Shown in pieces: positions 23,123 through 33,800 of a stretch of 64,000 bases of DNA. A model generated the notes under the pieces. It searched no databases. It was not told where the DNA came from and saw only the letters and a list, made by a program, of their open reading frames with translations. Source of the stretch: Phaeosaccion multiseriatum. Taxonomy: Eukaryota > Ochrophyta, other classes. The position numbers were made by a program, and so were the translations under genes. Position 1 is the first letter of the stretch, and every line of letters starts with the position of its first letter. The stretch spans positions 558,001 to 622,000 of the forward strand of contig OZ218964.1 in the NCBI GenBank assembly GCA_965112735.1, written 5' to 3'.

Positions 23123-24232
23123 ATGATCGATGGGGAAATCAATGATAAAATCACTTCGGTAGCACAGGGAGGGGGCACCAGTGCGCCCGCAGCTGGGGCC
23201 GACAACTCCGGAGACCTCGTGGAAGCCGTGTCTGCCGTGGTGGGCCAGCTGGACATGATGGAGGAGCTGGTAGAGCGGTACAACCCCGCCAAGGCGGACA
23301 ACTTCCACAACATGATGTGAGTTCGGGGCGGGGAGATTGGGGAGGGGACGTGAGAGGCACGTGTGCGCGACGTGCCTCTGTTGCTCTGCGCTGCTTAGCC
23401 CTCGTTTGGTGTGGACGTTCTCTCTGCAACTCTCATCTCCCTTCTCATGCGCACACAGCTCGCCCCTCCTTGTTTTTCTCTTCCAATAGCGGGCACCGGG
23501 GACTTTAATGGACTGATGGGTGATTGCCTACATCTCTGGGGCTATGCGTGGCTTAATCGTATCTGGTGTTGCTCTCTTGAATGCTGAATTGTAGTTCGCC
23601 CCTCATTCCCGTCGCTCCCCGCAGTAACGACTACGTGTCGCTACTCAAGAACGTGGACAGCCACAAGGACCAGTGCGGCGCGAGAGTGCCCATCGACGCG
23701 TTGCATCAGCTGGACGCAGATGAGGACAACAACCCCGAGCAATACAGTCAGAAACTGCTCCGGAGGTGAGCCGAGGCCGATGGGGGAGGGGGCTCGTGCT
23801 GTTGACGGCGCACAATGCTTTTCATATCTTCTCTCTGTCATCGAGTTGCGACGGGCCGCAATGCTCACCATGCCTTTCCCCTCCCATGCTACCTCGCGTA
23901 GGTGTAAGACGGACTTCGAGCAGCTGGGGCACCGGTTGGAGGGCGTGGACCTGATCCGAGAGGAGCTGCAGCTCGGTTGGCTCTCGGCAAAGGACACCAG
24001 GGAGGCCAACTTGGGTTGGGCAGACGCCCCTGCTGTGGCCGCCGGAGGGGGCGGCGAGGGGGGGGGGCAGGAAAATGGCCGTGTAAGTACTGATTGATAG
24101 AGGTGTGGACTGACTTCCTACTAGAAGTGTGATTCTCGAATTCGATTGGATGATTTTCCCTTGCTCGCTTATGGCAAACGCTCTGATGCATGGGGTCAGG
24201 GCCTGATGCTTTACCGTCAAAGGCGAAAATAG
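23123..24232 (+). CDS. MED10: Mediator complex subunit 10
   Basis: Exons 23123-23316, 23625-23765, 23902-24082 and probably 24200-24232; 182 residues. The core (VVGQLDMMEELVERYNP ... VPIDALHQLDADEDNNPEQY ... LLRRCKTDFEQLGHRLEGVD) follows the Med10/Nut2 pattern, including the conserved VP-x-hydrophobic run and the NPxxYxxxxLxRC block. Med10 is a middle-module subunit of Mediator, linking activators to RNA polymerase II in the nucleus. Two 3' ends are possible. A perfect GTAAGT donor at 24083 joins in frame to a last exon ending QRRK; reading through instead gives VSTD and a stop at 24095-24097. I prefer the spliced form. Start is the first ATG after a pyrimidine-poor leader. Confidence 0.8.
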
Positions 24233-24434
24233 AAAATAGTGTATCTTCGAAAGAGAAGGGGAAGTGGCACGAATACCACCGTTATATAATTGTAGCCCTT
24301 TCGGGAATTGCAAACACAATGTCTTTCTTGCCCTGGCGCTGCGGCCCGAGTCCCCCCCCCCCCCCCGGCCTGCGGTATATCTCCCTCTGCTCTGAATATT
24401 GCGCAAAGCTGTCGTCCTCTCCCTCACCCTCCCC

Positions 24435-25318
24435 TCACCCTTCGTTGCTAGCAGGCACAGCGCCCTTCCCCCCTGGCGCGACTCTCACCACCAGCGTGTC
24501 GGGCTCCGTTTGGTGCGGGAACATGTTGATAACCCAGCGCTGCCCCTGTCCCTGTCCCTGTCCCTTCTTCCGTATTCCCTGTCCGAGCTCGGGCCTCACT
24601 GACCGCACGTAGCGAGCAACATCTGCCTGCGTGAGAAGCGCCTGCGAGGCTCCCAAGCGCGTTCCCCTGCCCCACGTGGCTGCCAGCCCGTCCGCTCCCA
24701 TCCTCTCCTCCGCCACACAGCGCGCCCGCCGCACTGCAGAGCCCGTCCTGATCCACATCTCGCCGCTCGGGCCTTCCTCGGGAGAGAGCCCCTCAAGGTC
24801 GTCTCGCTCCTCCTTCTCTTGGCCTGCCTCTTGCTGGAGCGCAGCCGCCAGAGCACTTGGCGGGAAAGCGGCGAAGGCCCTTCTGATGGCGGCCCTGGCG
24901 ACGGCGGGGTTTAAGCCGCGGAGATCAATGTCCAAGCCCTCCTTCCGCTGCACCTGCCCGAAGCAGCCAATAGACAGCCCGCGAGCAAAGAGCTCATCCA
25001 CCTTCACCTTCTCAGCAGCATCACCCTCATCCACCGCATCGAGCGCCTCTAGGAGCGGAGCGAAGGCGTCGTCGGGAACGGCCCACGTCCCCTTCCCCTC
25101 CCCCTCCTCTCCTGATGCCTCGGCTCTGCGGTGCTCCATGCTGCTCAGCAACTCCTCAGCCTTGTCCATTTGCCCCGCCTCCACACAGGCACGAATGGTG
25201 TGTGCGTACGTCTTACCATTGGCCAGGCCCCTGCTCGTCCTCATCGCCAAGCAGAGGGACAGTGGCGTTACAACACAGTGGCGCTACGACACATAGCTCT
25301 TCGAACCCCAAGAGCACA

Positions 25319-25353
<35 letters not shown>

Positions 25354-28300
25354 TACACGCCCACACGCCCACACACACACCACGTATGCAAGCACGCCAG
25401 CACACTTACTCACCGCTCCTCTGTGACGTGGAAGAGGGCGACGGCTTTCTTCCAGTCCCCGGCCACGCCGCAGCCGATGATGCCCGCGTTGAACGCCACA
25501 GTAGGGGCCTCCAACCCCACCTTAAGAGGGGGGTGCCGGGGCAGGGGGGGGTTGGATGAGTCGCCGAATGGCTGAGTGTGAGGGTGGAGCCGTTGGGCTA
25601 GACATAGAGAGAGAGCAGCGGGCCCGACTCCCTCTACCTCATGGCATGGACGGAGTCAACACTCCCTCCTTCTCCACTCTCCTCTAAGGCCCTCCCCCTC
25701 TCACCTTGAGCATATTGTCAAGCAGGCGCAGAGCGGTGTTGTGCTGCCCGGCCAGGGCACACGCGAACATGCAGGATGTAACGGCCTTGGCGGTGGGCCT
25801 CGCACGCTCTTTCTCCTGAGGGTTCGGGGCAGAAAAAGGGGCAGGCTCAGGGGCAAGGTCACAGGCAGGACGAGGGCCTGGGCAGACTCAAGCCCTCCTG
25901 CCCTTCCCCCATCATGCCCCCAGGCTTGCTCATGCAGCAAGTAGTGCACGGCAAAGGGCAGGGGAGACTGACCTTGAGCTGGTAGAGCAGGGTCAGTGCT
26001 TGTGAGTACTCTCCGTCCCAGCTGCAGGCCTCGATGGCAATCTCGTACACGCGCTGCACGTCCTCCTGCAGGGGGCAGAAGGGGGGGCAGGGCCAGAGGG
26101 CGGAGAGAGAGAGGGCAGAGAGAGCAGAGGGAAAGGGGAAGGGAAAGAGATAGGCGTACATACGATGTGTCAATAAATGTCGATGTGCCAATAAATGTCG
26201 ATGGCCCGTGAGGGAGGCTGGGGGCGCGATTTGGGATGATGCGTGGAGGCCGGCAGAGGGTATACCCTCTTCTCTGACGGAGGGGTAGAGGGAACCATCC
26301 CCCACCCCCACGACCCACGCCACGCTTTGCCCCCCGCCTCGCCCCACCCACTTGAGTACCTCCACTTGAGCACCTTCACTTGGGCACCTCCCTCACCTCC
26401 GTCTTGCAGAGATGCTTGTCCAGGATCTGCCCCAGCAAGGCTTTGGCCTCCTGCGACTTGCCCCCTCGGGAGCACGCAGAGAGGGCCGCAAAGTAGATGC
26501 GGTACGTCCACACCTCGTCGCGGAGTCCCTTGCGCCTGAGCAGAGCAGAGAAGAGAAGAGAAGAGAGGGAAGAGGGTTGGATGGAGGCTAAGGAGGCGTA
26601 GAGCATTCCCAAGGCTCGAGAGAAGCGAAGTACTGCTTCACGGTGGAGCTCTCCCCCTCCCCCCTCCCCCCTGCCTCACTCACTTGATCTCCTTGAGAAG
26701 GTTGACGGCCTCCCTGGCCAGCCCCTTGGAGGCACAGCCCCGCATGACTCCGAAGTAAGACACAATATTTGGAGTCATATCGGCAGTGGGCATGAGGCGG
26801 AGCATGCGTAGCGCTCGCTTGTAGTCACCTGTTCCAGGAGGTTCCAGGGGGGGAGGGAGGGGAGGAGGCACGATGCATTGCAGTACGTGGGGGGGCAAGG
26901 GGGTCAGGGGGTAAGGGCGGTCGGCAAGAATCAGAGGAGCAGGGCGGCCCCTATTCTCTTCTGTCCTCTCCTCTCCTCTCTCTCCTCACCCTCATTTCCA
27001 CAGGCGAGGATGGCATTATTGTAGGCTCGGACGTCCAGCCTCCCCTCCCGTTGCATCTCTCCCACCAGCTCAAGCGCTCTCCGCGTCTGTGGGAGGAGGA
27101 GGAGGAGGAGGAGGAGGAGGAGGAGGAGAGGAAAAGGCGCTAATGAACATCATGTCTTGTCGGCTGCTGTTTCAAGTCCAAGAACAGAGCGGGGCGGACA
27201 AAGGGCCACGCACGCACGCACGCACACGCACCTGCCGACTTCTCGCGCACGCCTGCATGGCCACACTGTAGCAGTGCTCGTTGGGCGTCACCTCCTCCCT
27301 CCGCATGCCGTCCAGCAGGGAGAGCACCTCCGCGTTGGCCCCCGTCCTCAGCTGCGCAGTCATGACGGAGCTGTACCCCGCGGCGAGGTGCTCTGCCCCG
27401 AACTTGTTTCTGAGCTCGTCGAGCAGCTCCAGACAGGGCTGGACCAGGCCCCTGTTGGCCAGCGAGCCCATCATCGCGGTGTAGAGGAAGGGTGTGGCGG
27501 TGTCGGCCTGCCTGGCGGCGTCGAACAGAGCAGCGGCCTCCTCGTGCTGACCTGCGGGCAGAGAGGAGAGAGATAGCGATGGTGTGCACAGAGGCCAGGG
27601 GCAAGGGGCGAGGGGCTCAGCGCGTGCGAACAGAGGACAGACATGCAGTTAGTGCTGGATGACCAACACACCCACCTTCGGCCGAGAGGGCTCTGACAAG
27701 GGAGGTGTAGGTGTACAGGGAGGGCTCAATGCCGAGCTCCCTCATGGTGCCGCGCAGGGCCAGCACCTCCTTCCAGCGCCGGCACTTTGCGAGCGTGGCC
27801 ATGGCGGCGGTGCAGACGGGCTCGTCGAGGGTCACGCCGATGGAGCGGGCCTCCTCCAGAGAAGGAGCCACCTGCGCCATCGAGGGGACAGGGCAAGGAA
27901 GGGTCAGGGCCGACACAAGGACGGGAGAAAGAATGGAGAGACACCTTGGCCAAGAGTCGCTGCAAGAACGCGGGCATGCATGCATCTGGTCCTCCTCGAC
28001 TGGAGAGAGAGAGAGATTGCGAGGGAGAGGGGCCTACTCGCCTCTTGCCAGGCCCTCCGTTCGCCGATTTCCCTGAGGTGTCGAAAGAGGTAGTGCTTGG
28101 TCATCCGCAGTTCCTCCTCCGTGCTGCTGAACACAGGCACCTGCTCCTCCCGCACAGCCAGGGCCTTGTCCTCCTCTCCCCTCCTCCTGCTGGTGCGGGT
28201 GGCCTCCGTGTACTCGCGCAGCGCGTAGGGCGTCTCATGGAGGGTGGAAAATCCTTGCTGCTGCTGCATCCTCCAGGGCATTGCGTGCTGCGGAAGCCAA

Positions 28301-28575
28301 GGCCTCTCCGCCGTCCTGAACAGACAAGGCGTGAGAGAAGGGAAGCGGCATGTGACATCATCAGTGGCGAGAGCGTGGCAATCCAGAGGATGAAAGGGAC
28401 AGGCGAAGAATGAGGTGGGAGCGAATCAGTCACGAGCCAAGTACCTGGACGCTTGCCTAGGCAACTCCCTCTTCAGGCCGAGGCGCAAGCTTCGCTGCTG
28501 CTGGGAGGCCAGGCTCCGTCTCTCTCGCGCCAGAGTCGAAGCCAGCCCCGCCGTACGCTGCGCGAGCTTGCCCAT
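24435..28575 (-). CDS. Pentatricopeptide repeat (PPR) protein, organellar
   Basis: Eleven exons: 28445-28575, 28042-28315, 27676-27871, 27232-27551, 26990-27086, 26684-26828, 26397-26535, 25973-26065, 25705-25815, 25414-25520, 24435-25230; 802 residues with consistent phase. The N-terminus (MGKLAQRTAGLASTLARERR) is basic and acid-free, so mitochondrial or plastid targeting is likely. Residues from about 140 to 630 are helical-hairpin PPR repeats, e.g. VCTAAMATLAKCRRWKEVLA, YTSLVRAL, NIVSYFGVMRGCASKGLARE, YNNAILACGNEG, YAHTIRACVEAGQMDKAEEL. PPR proteins bind organellar RNA to edit, splice, cut or stabilise it; the target is unknown. The C-terminal 170 residues lack a recognised DYW or SMR domain and end in a conserved-looking WVINMFPHQTEPDTLVVRV block. 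The intron after exon 2 uses a GC donor (GCGAGT at 28041). Confidence 0.88.
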
Positions 28576-28897
28576 ATCTCTCGGGCTTCCCCTCCGATTC
28601 GAAGGAGCGCTTCTCTGGGTGGGTCCTTGGATTAGAGGTCAAGGACTGTGCCAAAAAGCTAGCACGGATGGTGAAGGTGCACCTGTGAAGAGGGAGAGAA
28701 GGTGGGACGCCATCGAAGACCACAGGTTGGAGGTAGAATTCGAAGAATCGCAGATGGCAAAAAACTTCTCAATTTCTCCCCCTCTTTTTCCTCCTTCCCT
28801 TCCCTTCCCTTCCCCTCCGTTCCCCGGTATGTACTTTTCGACTCCTACCGAGGAACAGTAAGGCCCTGCTGCATTTTATTCCTTCGGGGTGTGGCAG
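28576..28897. promoter_or_regulatory. Divergent intergenic region
   Basis: 322 bp between the start codons of the PPR gene (-) and the DUF547 gene (+). It contains a CT-rich tract at about 28775-28825. Shared promoter is inferred from layout. Confidence 0.4.
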
Positions 28898-30837
28898 ATG
28901 GACCTCAAAGTCCCTGCGGTGGTGTCTGTGGTGCTCTACTTCGCGCCCACAACGCTGGGCCTTGGCACCAAGGTGCTGTTGTGCATTTTTGCCTTTGTGC
29001 TGCTCGACTATACTCTGGTGAGGCTGCAGCCCGATGGGGGAGCGGGAGCGGTCCTCGATCGCAAGCGACGAGAGTCCGTGGCAGTAGCTCCGGGGCAGAG
29101 CGAAGAAGGCACAGGGGCGCGCGTGTCGGCTCCAGCAGCTGGGGCGGGAGGGAGGAAGAGGGCCCGAGTAAGAAGGGGTGCAAGTGCCGCTGGTGCTGCC
29201 GCGAATGCCAAGGGACTGAGAATCTCCATCGGCGACAAGGTGGGTCCGTGGCTTGCATGCCTCGGTGTTGCGTTTTTGATTGCTCTGCCGGCATGCTTCC
29301 AATCGACCCTCCTCAGCCTGAAGTGTGCGACACAGACATGGCCTACCCTGAGTCGATGCACGCCATTCATGCTCCCCTGCCCCCCCGTTCTCCGCCCCCC
29401 AAAGGTGTGCTACCCCAACGCGGCCACCCCCACAGAGTTCGAGAATGATTTTTGCAAAGGGAGGATGCTCTTCCTGCTCGTCAGCGACCCGCCCAGCGCC
29501 TACGCGAGTCACTTCCAGGGCAAGAGCATCCAGTTCGAGATGCAGATACAGGTACTGCTTTCCTTGCTCCAGCAGAGCCTGGCTTCTGAACTCCTGCTCA
29601 GTGCCAATGCTCCCCCCTCCCTCTTGTTGATGTGCATCAGGTGCAGCTCAAGGCCATGCCACAGGGCACTCTCTTCATGGGGGCGGAGCTGAGCGCAAGG
29701 CCCAGTTGGAGCTTCTTCACGCAGGCGCTCTCCAAGATAGTCATGTCCTTCGCGGCGCAGCTCGTCAAGACCATGCACTACAGCTTCGGTCAGTGGCCAG
29801 GGGAGGAAGGGAAGGCGGGGAGGGAAGGACAGGGTGGGCTCAACATGGGGGAGGAAACCGGGGGGGTGAAGAACAGGCAAAGAGGCTGTTGATCGGTGCC
29901 ATACTCGCTGCCACGTTCGATGATTTCAGCGCGTAACGTGACCGCCTCGCCTCTGCCCCCGTCTGGTGCCATCTATCAGGTGACAAGCGCCCCCCCTCGG
30001 ACGCATCCAAAGCGGAGGCCATGCACGCCACCTTCCCCCTGTGGCGCGTCATGGATTGGGTCGTCGTCACGCCCCCTGGGGCAGGAGAGCCTCCACCCCT
30101 GGGGAGGGCCATCCCCGAGCCCCTGGAGGACAGAAAGGCGCGCACCTCGGGCAAGAGTCCAGAGGTGGGGTGTTTGGTGCTCTGGGGGGGGGGTGCACTG
30201 ATGTGGTATGGTGCCAAAGGCTGCGAATGACGATGTCACGTCTCACCGCCATCCAACCCTCCTTGTGGCAACACACGAACAAACAGGTGGCCATGGACAC
30301 TGTGTCTGTGTACACGATGAGCTTCCACTCGGGGCTCATCAACTTCCAGGACTGGGTCGTGCTCAACGTGCCTGGACAGGGCTCCATCGGTCTGCGCACC
30401 TTCCTGGGGGACGAGGCCGTGCAGGTTGGTTGGGCAGCTTGGGCGGCTTGGGTCTCGAGGGCGCCCCAATTCATTGCAAGTCATTGCGTGAGTATCGAGA
30501 CCTTGACCGTACTGGTGCTACTGTTGCAACTGTTGCGTCGCCAACTGCTCAGGTGGTGGTGTATGACTTCGTAGGGCCTCTTTCCTCCCCCCGGCACAGC
30601 GCGGGCGACAAGAAGTACATGTTCAGAGCTGTGCTGCTCAACGACGAACCTGGGCAGATCGCATGTCCGCCACGGGAACCACCACCGCCGGGGGCTGCTG
30701 CTGGTGCTGGAGAGGTGGCGGAGACCGCTGAGCCCGAGGAGGAGCAGGGAGGGGGGGGGGAGGCAGGTGGGCCGAGGGAGAGCTTCGCACTCGAGGACGA
30801 CGAGGAGGAGGAGGCGGCGGAGGAGGCCGGGGAGGAG

Positions 30838-30869
<32 letters not shown>

Positions 30870-33800
30870 GGGCGAGCTGGACTTCCTGTCCCCCCCTGCG
30901 CTGTCCAGCAGAGACAGTGAGCTGCCCGCAGATGCAGTCAAGTCCCGGAACCTCTTCCCCCTCCTCGAGATCACGTCCACAAGGCCCGCGGACCATAGGC
31001 ACATACAGGTGGGTGCGTGCGTGCGTGCGTGCGTGCGTGGAGTGAAGCGGGCCACCTTTGCCTGTTAGTGCTCTGCTGCGGGGGCTTGTCGGCAACGCGT
31101 CACGCCTTGTGTGCCCCCCTCCTTTCTCCCTCCATCTCTCTCTCTCTCTCTCCTCTCTACCCGGAGAGGGTCCCACGTGACTCTGCCCCTCCGGCTGGGG
31201 AGTGTCTGAAATGCCACTCCTCCCCCTCCACCCCCCCCGTACCTCCCCAATGCTCATCCACACCGCTGCGTCTCCCCCCCCTACCCTCCTACCCTCTCAT
31301 CTTGCTCAGGACACCGCGTATCTGGACGAGGGCCCCTCGGGCACGGCCGTGATGTGCGCAGGGGTGGGCAGTGCAGCCATGGCAGTGCCGGCCATAATTC
31401 AGATCGTCAAGGTGGCCGGCGGGAAAGACACCTTCCGCAGCGACCTCATCTATGCAGGTGGCTGACTGACGGACTGAGGGGACAAACCGACGGACTGATG
31501 GGCTGACTGACTGACTGACTGACTGACTGACTGACTGACTGACTGACAGATTGAATGACGGACTGACTGACTGACTGACTGACCTAGTGACTATCTGACT
31601 CACTCACTCACTCACTCACTCACTCACTCACTCACTCACTCACTTACTGACCTCTGCTCAGGGGACGAGGTGATGCTGTTCCACCCCGACAACGGCCGCT
31701 TCCTGAGCTTGGCCAGCAGAGGCAGCGCCATCGTGTGGAGCTCCAGCATGCCGACAGCGGCGAAGGTGAGGGCTGAGGGGTGAGGGATGAGGCAGTCCAC
31801 GCTTGGCCTTTGCGTTGGCCTAGCCATATTCACTGCGACCGAGACGCCTCCCAGTGTGGCGGCCTTGTGTGTTGCCCTGTAGGGAAGGGAGCCTCCCCCC
31901 TCCGCCTTCCCTCCTCACCCTCTCCCCCTCCCTCCTCCTTCTCAGGGTCACTTCGTGTTGGCGGGCCTGTCCCCCGGTGAGCACTTGGGCCACGGTCGGC
32001 CCTTCCAGCTTCACTTGTATCGCAAGACGGAAACCTTCGTGGGCGTCAGCAAGATCCCCGACAAGCAGGGCAGGTAGGGCAGAGGGGGGGTGGGGGGACA
32101 AACTGAGGTTTCCGTATTATCAAGGTCCAGAGCGTTTGACACCTACGGACTAACTCTCCTCGGCCCCATCCACTGCCATCTGCCCTCCATCCCTCCTTCG
32201 CAGGTGCGGCTTGTCATACGTGAGCGTGAGCAGCAAGAACGCGTCTCGCCTGCGCTCTCTGTCCCTCACCGCAAAGCCGTGGATGGACCCCTTCGCCGCA
32301 CTCCCTTCGGCGGCATCTACATCAATATCGACCCCATCGACATCAAAATCGACCTCCACGGCAGGAGAGATTGGCCCTGCGACCACGGGCCCGACGTCGT
32401 CCCAGGGTGACACCGAAGGCGCCCTTTCTGCCCCTGCTCAAGCAGGAGGAGAAGGAGAAGAGCTCAGAGGTAGTAATGATAGTGGCAGTAGGAATGGTAG
32501 TGGCATTAGTCATGGTAGCAGTGACGCTGCGTTGCGGAGAGGTGCGTCCCTCAACCTCACGCTCGGAGCGAGTGGGACCGGGAGGGGAGGGGGGGGTAGA
32601 TCGTCCAATCCTCTTGACTTCGCAGGGCTTGGCGACGATGCGGATGACGATGAGGAGGAGGAGGAGGAAGGAGAGGGGAGGGAGAGTCGACCGGGAAGCG
32701 AAGATGGGATGGGTCGACGCTCGCGAGCAGCACGTGCGGCCGGCGGAAGAGGAGAAGGAGGAGGGCAGGACGGAGAGGGGGGCGGAGGCGAAGACGAGAA
32801 TGACGAAGAGGAGGAAGGAGAGGGGGAGGGGGAGCAAGACGAGGGCAGCAGCCAAGAGGGCAGCAGCCAAGAGGGCAGCAGCGACGAGGATGACGAGGGC
32901 TTCGGAGGCGGAGCCTTGAGCCCTGAGAAGCGCTGCCCAGACGGCCCACGCGCAGACAGCCTGGCTCTCCCGCTGGGGGGCGGCATTGCGAGCATGGTGA
33001 TAGAGAGGGCGTCCGCAGGGAGCGGGGCAGTGCAGGCAGTCGAGGCAGTGGAGCCTGCAGGAGGAGAGGGGGGAAAGGAAGGAGAGGGAGCAGTAGAGGA
33101 AGGGGGGGGCGCAAAGGGGGCTGGAGCGGCGGCGGCGGCGGCGGGAGAGTGTACAATGGTGATGAGCATTCCCGGGTGGGTGGAGCTGTTCCACAGGGAG
33201 AAGCGCTGCACGCAAGTGGCCTTCCTGGTCAGGACCTGCAAGCGCCGCAAGAGAGACGGAGGTGAGGTGCGGGGTGTTAGGTGTCAGGTGTCAGGTGTCA
33301 GGTGTCAGGTGTCAGGTGTCAGGTGTCAGGTGTCAGGTGTCAGGTATCAGGTGTCAGGTGTCAGATGTCAGGTGTCAGGTGTCACGTATGAGGTGTCAGG
33401 TATCAGGTGTCAGGTGTCAGGTGTCGGGTGTCAGGTGTCAGGTGTCAGGTGTCAGGTATCAAGTGTCAGGTATCAGGTGTCAGGTGTCAGGTGTCAGGTG
33501 TCAGGTGTCAGGTGTCAGGTATCAGGTGTCAGGTGTCTGATGTCAGGTGTCAGGTGTCAGGTGTCAGGTGTCAGGTATCAGGTGTCAGGTGTCAGGTATC
33601 AGGTATCAGGTGTCAGGTATCAGGTATCAGGTATCAGGTGTCAGGTATCAGGTGTCAGGTATCAGGTGTCAGGTGTCAGGTATCAGGTGTCAGGTGTCAG
33701 ATGTCAGGTGTCAGGTGTCACGTTTGAGGTGTCAGGTATCGGGTGTCAGGTGTCAGGTGTCGGGTGTCAGGTGTCAGGTGTCAGGTGTCAGGTGTCAGGT

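Noticed and set aside
25300-25320. TTCGAACCCC resembling a tRNA T-loop
   Set aside because: No acceptor stem, D-arm or anticodon arm could be drawn around it; it lies in a PPR intron beside a CA repeat.
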